Below, one piece after another: positions 58,180 through 64,000 of a stretch of DNA of 64,000 nt. The position numbers and the translations under genes were made by a program. Position 1 is the first letter of the stretch. Each line of letters begins with the position of its first letter. Source of the stretch: Myxocyprinus asiaticus (lineage: Eukaryota > Chordata > Actinopteri > Cypriniformes > Catostomidae); assembly GCF_019703515.2 (NCBI RefSeq), contig NC_059379.1, forward strand, positions 28,486,880 through 28,550,879, written 5' to 3'. The notes beneath the pieces were generated by a model. It did no database searches. It had not been told where the DNA came from and was given only the letters and a program-made list of their open reading frames with translations.

Positions 58180-58990
58180 ATTACAGGGCTCTAAGGAACA
58201 CTTGATTCTGATTGGTCAATCGCATCTAGTGGTCTGATATTTCTGAATAACACGTGAGATTCAAGAGATAGTTCACCCAAAATGAAAATTCTGTCGTCAT
58301 TTATTCACCCTCATGCCATCCCAGATGTTTATGACTTACATTCTTCTGCTGATAACAAACAAGTCTTTTTTTTTTTTTTTTTCAAGTTAATGGGTACCAA
58401 AATGTTTAAGCTCCAAAAAGCACATAAAGTCAGCATTAAAAGGAATCCATAAGACTCAAGTGGTTAAATATATGTCTTCAGAAGTGATATGATACTGTAG
58501 GTGTGATTGAAAAGGAGATCAATATTTAAGTCCTTTTTCACTATAATTTTTCCTCCCAGCCCAGTCGGGTGCAATATGCATGAAGAATGCGAACCACCAA
58601 AAACAAAAGAAGTGGAGAGTTATAGTAAAAAAGGACTTAAATATTGATCTGTTTCTCACCCACACATATCATATAACTTCTGAAGATATGGATTTAACCA
58701 CTGGAGACACATGGATTACTTTTATGCTGCCTTTAAGTGATTTTGGAGCTTCAGTTTTGGCCACCATTCACTTGCATTGTATGGACCTGCAGAGCTGAAA
58801 TATACTTTTAAAAATCTTTGTTTGTGTTATGCAGATGAAAGAAAGTCATACACATGTGGGATGGAATGAGGGTGAGTAAATTATGAGAGAATTTTCATTT
58901 TTGGGTGAACTATCCCTTTAAGTGATATCAGACTGGTCATCAGGGTATTGCGAGACATAATTCCAACATATCATATCACTTTGTGATAGA
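58180..58990 (+). repeat. Interspersed repeat related to 17465-17660, split by a foldback element
   Basis: Left piece 58180-58259 has CTTGATTCTGATTGGTCAAT; right piece 58922-58990 has ATCATATCACTTTGTG. The same blocks are adjacent, on the - strand, at 17465-17660. Confidence 0.45.
58260..58921. mobile_element. Complete foldback element of the TTAA family, 662 bp
   Basis: Both arms are present: ATAGTTCACCCAAAATGAAA at 58268 pairs with TTTTCATTTTTGGGTGAACT plus ATCCC (58890-58916). Inner arms GATCAATATTTAAGTCCTTT (58518) and AAAGGACTTAAATATTGATC (58630) also pair. The right end is at TTAA (58918-58921); the left end has TTCA. Such TTAA borders fit piggyBac- or Kolobok-type mobilisation, which I cannot tell apart here. 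Confidence 0.85.
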
Positions 58991-59423
58991 GAAGTAAACA
59001 AATAAATTTATTTCAACTTGAATCAATGTTTCATATACATTTATATGTTTGGCAAATATTCTTGTTAGTGGGACAATGAGCAGTCAGATGATTATTTTCG
59101 CAAAATAAATACCACCAGAAATCTGAGGCAAACTGGAGGTGGAATTCAGAGACTCCATGATTTCTTTCTTCTCACAAAATAACATAATTTTAAAGCAAAT
59201 GAGGATTTCAAGCCCATTTATTGATTTATTTGGCAGGTAGCCATGTAATAAGCAGGATAATTTACAGTCAGCCAGCCATTATCACAAAGTAAACCATTTG
59301 AGGATCATGCAAGACTCCTCCGCTTCGTGTTGGGCTCCTGATCACCCTGTCGGGTTTATTTTGCTATAACGGCATCTGTTTGGCAAGAGCTGCATATGAT
59401 AGGATCATAAATAGCATACTAAT

Positions 59424-59930
59424 TTACATAAAGTCAGCATAAAAGTAATCTATATGACTCCAATGGTTAAATCCATGTGTTCAGACACGATATGATAGGT
59501 GTGGGTGAGAAACAGATAAATATTTAAGTCATTTTTTTTTTGTCATAAATTCTCCTCCCTGCCCAGTAGGAGGTGATATGCATGAAGAATGTGAATCACC
59601 AAAAACAGAAGAAGGAAAAAGTGAACTTAAAGGAAAAAGGACTTAAATATTGATCTGTTTCTCACCCACACCTATCATGTTACTTCAGAAGGTATGGATT
59701 TAACCAACAGAGTCGTCGGGAGTGCTTTTATGTTGCCCTTATGTGGATTTTGGAGCTTAAAAATGTTGGTACCCATTCACTTGCATTAAATGGGCCTACA
59801 GAGCTGAAATATTCTTCTAAAAATCTTTATTTGTGTTCAGAAGATGAAAGAAAGTCATATACATCTGGGATGGCGTGAGGGTGAGTAAAGCATGAGAGAA
59901 TTTTCATTTTTGGGTGAACTAACCCTTTAA
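59424..59930. mobile_element. Foldback element of the TTAA family, left arm shortened
   Basis: Inner arms CAGATAAATATTTAAGTCAT (59511) and AGGACTTAAATATTGATCTG (59639) pair; the right tip TTTTTGGGTGAACTAACCCT ends at TTAA (59927-59930). The left outer arm is lost. Confidence 0.8.
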
Positions 59931-61245
59931 TATTTTACAATGCATTTATAAATTGAGTGGGTTAATGAATTTTAAATAATGTCAAAATGGATAATTGTAT
60001 TAACATATTGATTTTAATATGAGCAGATTTGACATTTAATATCATTCTAATCAAGCAATTGTCATTATTTGTAGCTATTACATCATTGAAGCTTGGCTAT
60101 CTAACTAGTTGCATAATATAATGATGCGTTGCATATGCTTCTTACACAGCTCACAAAATTATCCTGTTATGAACGTAGCACATTTTTTATGATGATTTTG
60201 CTGCTGATGTAAAGTCAAGCAACATGGGAATATTAGGATGATTTTAATACACTTTTAGGTAGCCATTCTATTTTCTAAAGACTGTGTTGTAGATCCAATA
60301 TAACAATACATAGTATAGGACATGAAAAATATATTATACATCCTTGTGTGCATCTGACAGCACTGTGTTCACTAGCCCTGCGAGTATGCTTAACCAGATA
60401 CACATGCCAATAGGACATCTGCCATACAGTGGACCTTTGCTTAATAAATTGTCGGCCATGACCGGAAAACATTCTTTCTTCTATCTCAGTTGGCGAATTT
60501 GCTACTTCCTGTTTGTCTTTGGCCATTATCTTTGTGTATTTTAAATTTACACCAGTCACTGGCATCTGTGTGAACCAATCTACTTGATGCCCAGTTTGCT
60601 CTTCTGGCCGCTTGCTCTCTCTGAGCTGTAGGCTAAAGATGATAGTGTTTATAGACACTGCCACCTCTTGCCTCCAGGTTTCATCTTCCTAATATGAATT
60701 GTGTCACAGTGATGTACCACAGCACATTTTTATTTTTTAATTAATTGCATTTTCAATGGTTGCTTGACAGGCTGACAAGAGTTTTATAGTTCAGCTTCTC
60801 ACAATCCTCTGGTCTTGTATGGTTCAGATGTTTCTTATTGGTTATAAGTCTAGACAGAGAAGCTCTTAAGCAATGCAGTCACTCTAACAAGCTGAATATA
60901 ATTTTCTAATGTACAAATCAGTGCAGTGAAAGTAAAAACAGATATACATTTTATTAGTACAAATGTTACCTGGGAATCAAACCCTTCACTTTGGCGTTGC
61001 TTTTCTAGTTGAGCTACTTGGAACACTGGAACGCTGCAATAAAAATTATAAGCAGGCAAGATATTGTCTTAGTGTATTCACTAAAATCACTATCCTCAAT
61101 GCAGTGGCTGTAGGAAAGAAAGTTCTGTCTTCCAATTAAAAGAGCCAATCACCTTTTGGATTATAGAGGCATCACCTGTTTTCTATCTATAGAGCACAAC
61201 AGTGCATTTTTTCCCATTCATTTTTTTCCTTTAGGGATTTTAAAA
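59931..61245. other. Non-coding stretch
   Basis: No gene. The segment near 61125-61185 resembles 23225-23310. Confidence 0.5.
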
Positions 61246-61249
61246 AGTA

Positions 61250-63270
61250 CTTCATAAAAGAGTTCTAAGCTATGAACCAAACCAACCAGCTCCAAAATGA
61301 ATCTCAACATTACAAAATTTAATTTGAAGTATTTAAAATCTGGCAAAAAGATAAAGGTACAAGACTTTGTGCCTAACGTCTTCAAAGAGGGAATTAACTA
61401 GTGTTGGGTTTGAGTCTACCTTAGTCGAGTCCAAGTCTTTAAACAATCGAATCCGAGTCCAAAAGGGGCCGAGTCGGACTCAAGGCCGAGTCAGGCTGAG
61501 GTCGAGTCTGAGTGCGAATTAAACTGTTCATGAATTAAAATTGTAACTGTAAACTCCACATCAATGTTTTAAGCTTATTTTAACCTTCACAACTAAGAAA
61601 AACAATTAGTCTATAAATGTAACAAAAACACCTCTGTTGCATTTCATCTATACATTTTACGATTAGTGTCCTGCTGAACAAACTTCAAAGTGGTTTCAGA
61701 ATGAAAGCATATGCTTTTGGTGTATGAAGACAAAACTATCCTTCAACACAATTCTTATCGCGTTCTGTAGACATGCATAATTTACCCGGTGGTTTACAAT
61801 AAAAATGAAATAAAATACGATTTTAAATAAAAACGTAATAACCAACTAAATTTAACTTGTTACATGAAGTTTAGTTTCATACACAAACTCTGCCATCAAA
61901 TAATACATTTTATAGTCTATAATTAAATTCTAAACAAAACATTTCGCTGCCCAAAATATTCTAATATTTTATTGTGCATGGTTGAACGTTGTGAATGGTG
62001 GAAAAAGCTGTAAAAGAACATATTTTAAGCAGCTCATATTTCAATTTGCTTTGAAAATCGTCTGCCACTAATAAATAGGTGCTGTTTATCTGTTTAGAGT
62101 TGCTGTCTGCTTTAGCAATAATATTGTTTTTTTGTTGTTTTTTTTTCCAGACTATTTAAAATTTAGTTAATACATCAAGGAACAGTTAAAGTTGACAACA
62201 CTGTGTGGACCACAAGAGAATACAGAAGCCTGTAGTATGTGTGGATACATTATGATTAAAAAAAAAACGTAATATTCAATATTAATACTATTTTTCTTGA
62301 TTTGAATTTGTTAACTACGATGAAACCACAATGCGAGCACCATCTTGGCTGCACAAACGCCACACACAATTTTACCAGTTGTAAGGTCCTGTGTCGTGTG
62401 AAACTGCCTTGTTTAGTTTCTAGTACATTGGCTACATACCTGCCTTTTATGTTTTCATTGTGCCAGCCACCTCGGTAATCGATGTTATACAGTAGTCTCT
62501 GTAGTAACATTCAAGCGTATTGGTTGACTGATGAGTGTGCCTGTGCGTGTGCATATGTGTGTGTGTGCGTGTGTTTGCTCAACACGGTGAAACAACTCTG
62601 TCTACGTCTGTAACATCAGGGGGTGCTACAGCTGCATGCAAACAGAGATGTGTTTATTTATTTCTGTTTCCTTATTTATTTTTATTTTCTTTTTTTCATT
62701 TCATCACAAATATCATTGACTCGGCTGGACTCGCAAAAAAATCACAAGTCCCAAAGGCTCGAGTCTGAGTCCGTGACAAGTCAAAGTCCATTAAAATTGG
62801 ACTTGTGACTCAGACTCAAGTCCGAACTCGAGTAACCCAACTTTAGAATGAACTACAATCTCATAAAGAATTGCAAAATATATAATTAAATAAAAATATA
62901 TAAAACAATTGATTTTATGTTTTTGATTAGAAGTATAGAATCATTATATTTGAAGTATATTGCAAAATAATCAGATATATACAAATGTTTAAGTAGTCTG
63001 AGAGTGTAGGGAGACAGAATCAGTTGCATCATTAGCAATGCATCATGGGAGTGGGCGGTTGCTGCATATTTCTTTGTCTGTGGTTTGTTTGCTGCAATTC
63101 TTTGATGGATATTTCTCTGCAGGATTGTGAGTAGTGTCATTCTTCACCAGGAATTTTGCTATTAAACAAGGATTTTTTCTTTTTTTTTTCTTTTTTTTTT
63201 ACTGATGGCTTCAACAGAAGACTATACCATCGATAAACAAGTTCGAAACACAATAAAGGAGTATCTGTAA
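61250..63270. repeat. Diverged copy of the 46-49 kb repeat family, split by a hAT-like element
   Basis: Left part 61280-61398 resembles 46010-46080 (AAAGTACAAG-like and GAGGGATTAACTA-like blocks). Right part 62846-63270 resembles 46090-46440: TAGTCTGAGAGTGTAGGGAG, AGTGGGCGGT, CAGGATTGTGAGTAGTGTCA, TATACCATCGATAAAC. Joining the two parts gives the order seen at 46 kb. Confidence 0.55.
61399..62845. mobile_element. hAT-like non-autonomous element with GAGTC-rich ends, 1.45 kb
   Basis: Left end TAGTGTTGGGTTTGAGTC and the right end reading, reversed, TAAAGTTGGGTTACTCGAG; both subterminal zones are packed with CGAGTC/GAGTCCAAGTC phrases (61419-61515 and 62718-62830). Flanks GAATTAAC (61391-61398) and GAATGAAC (62846-62853) match at 7 of 8 positions, an 8-bp duplication. 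Internal frames show no transposase motif. Confidence 0.7.
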
Positions 63271-64000
63271 AGGTTGCAGTCTATAAAGCACATCTGGACT
63301 GGCCTGAAAGAACCTTTTTTTTTTTTTTTTTTTGCCAAAGAATCACAATATTTAATACCATTGATTTGACATATGCTATTGAAAATTCAGAAAATTCTTT
63401 CATAATTTACTCATCCTTATGTCGTTCCAAACCTATAAGACTTTTCTTTCTTATGCAGAACACAAAAAGATAATTTATGAATTTCCCAGTCTGCATTTTC
63501 AACACACTAGCAGTTGATAGTAGCCATTGTATTGAAATTATAAGATAATGGCAAGTTCTTGTGTGAACACGTGTGCCACTGTGAACATGCTTCACTTATG
63601 AGGGTGAGTAAATTAGGACAGAAATTTCATTTTTGGGTGAACCATTCCTTTAATTTTTACAAACAGTTTTGGAGATTGCTGTCTTTATCCATTGGAGTAG
63701 ATGAGAGCTGTACTTGCATGCCTATTGCCTTGATAAAAAATAGCTGCCTGGGGGTATTGCCAAGATGACCACAGAGTGAACTGACTTGACTTAATGGGAA
63801 TTTGATTTAGACTTAATTATGTAATTAATTCGGAATAAAGAAAGCTTTGGGTTATCCCTTCTTTGAAACAAATGAAGCTCAGATTCATGTTTCATTTTTT
63901 TCTTTGGCTTTGAATCCAAGCATAGTTAGAGCACAGTTAGCAATACAGTATGCCACTCTAATGACATCAATATAATCCTTCTAATCAGCGCATCAGTGGA
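63271..64000. other. Non-coding end of the window with a foldback remnant
   Basis: T tracts at 63314-63333 and a foldback-related element at 63395-63653. No gene is seen to the right edge. Confidence 0.5.
63395..63653. mobile_element. Short foldback-family relative ending at TTAA
   Basis: Left arm TTCATAATTTACTCATCCTT with CCAAACCTATAAGACTTTTC, right arm GAGGGTGAGTAAATTAGGAC and TTTTTGGGTGAACCATTCCT, ending at TTAA (63650-63653). It is a shorter subfamily than the copies at 58-60 kb. Confidence 0.65.

Noticed and set aside
1..64000. CRISPR arrays, operons, bacterial defence genes, rRNA
   Set aside because: The repeats are not regularly spaced by unique spacers, and all coding remnants belong to eukaryotic mobile elements.

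Overview
This window looks like vertebrate genomic DNA, most probably from a cyprinid or other cypriniform fish. The inference rests on the repeat set: a tRNA-headed SINE resembling the cyprinid HAmo type, TTAA-ended foldback elements, hAT-like non-autonomous elements, a fish-type DIRS retrotransposon, a fish Tc1-like transposon, L2/CR1-group LINEs and long (TA)n and (GT)n microsatellites. No bacterial or phage-like gene organisation is present. No intact cellular gene was recognised; one 70-bp stretch near 53.84 kb looks like an internal exon of a host gene. Nearly everything else is intron or intergenic DNA filled with mobile elements. All identifications are from reading motifs, not from database searches.

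Layout. 0-1.7 kb: 3' end of a LINE with a restriction-like endonuclease domain. 1.77-2.2 kb: a 206-bp diverged tandem duplication. 2.53-5.89 kb: a nearly full-length LINE with APE endonuclease and reverse transcriptase, inactivated. 7.87-13.7 kb: a decayed EnSpm/CACTA-like DNA transposon with a tnp2-type transposase on the + strand and a probable second gene diverging on the - strand; a DIRS fragment is nested in it (8.35-9.24 kb) and its transposase linker carries a 45-bp coding repeat. 15.6-16.5 and 21.4-21.7 kb: two copies of an unnamed repeat, the first split by a hAT-like element. 18.5-21.4 kb: a LINE remnant split by another hAT-like element. 24.3-30.25 kb: a complete-length but inactive DIRS element on the - strand (gag, RT-RNase H, tyrosine recombinase, inverted terminal repeats, internal complementary region).

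31.3-31.8 kb: a tRNA-derived SINE with a 12-bp target-site duplication. 32.9-35.1 kb: a CAT-rich degenerate minisatellite. 36.75-38.25 kb: a Tc1-like transposon whose transposase has one stop codon. 41.56-44.92 kb: a hAT-like element with a perfect 8-bp duplication, holding an inverted, internally deleted copy of the same LINE family as at 2.5 kb. 46.2-49.17 kb: a tandem repeat split by a 2.1-kb LTR-like insertion. 49.4-51.76 kb: a 5'-truncated L2 LINE. 53.5-60 kb: MITEs, foldback elements and the candidate exon. 61.25-63.3 kb: a repeat related to the 46-49 kb array, split by a further hAT-like element.

The genes do not form a host pathway. They are selfish-element genes, nearly all broken, and their nesting gives a relative insertion order: repeats and LINEs first, then hAT, DIRS, foldback and LTR insertions into them.
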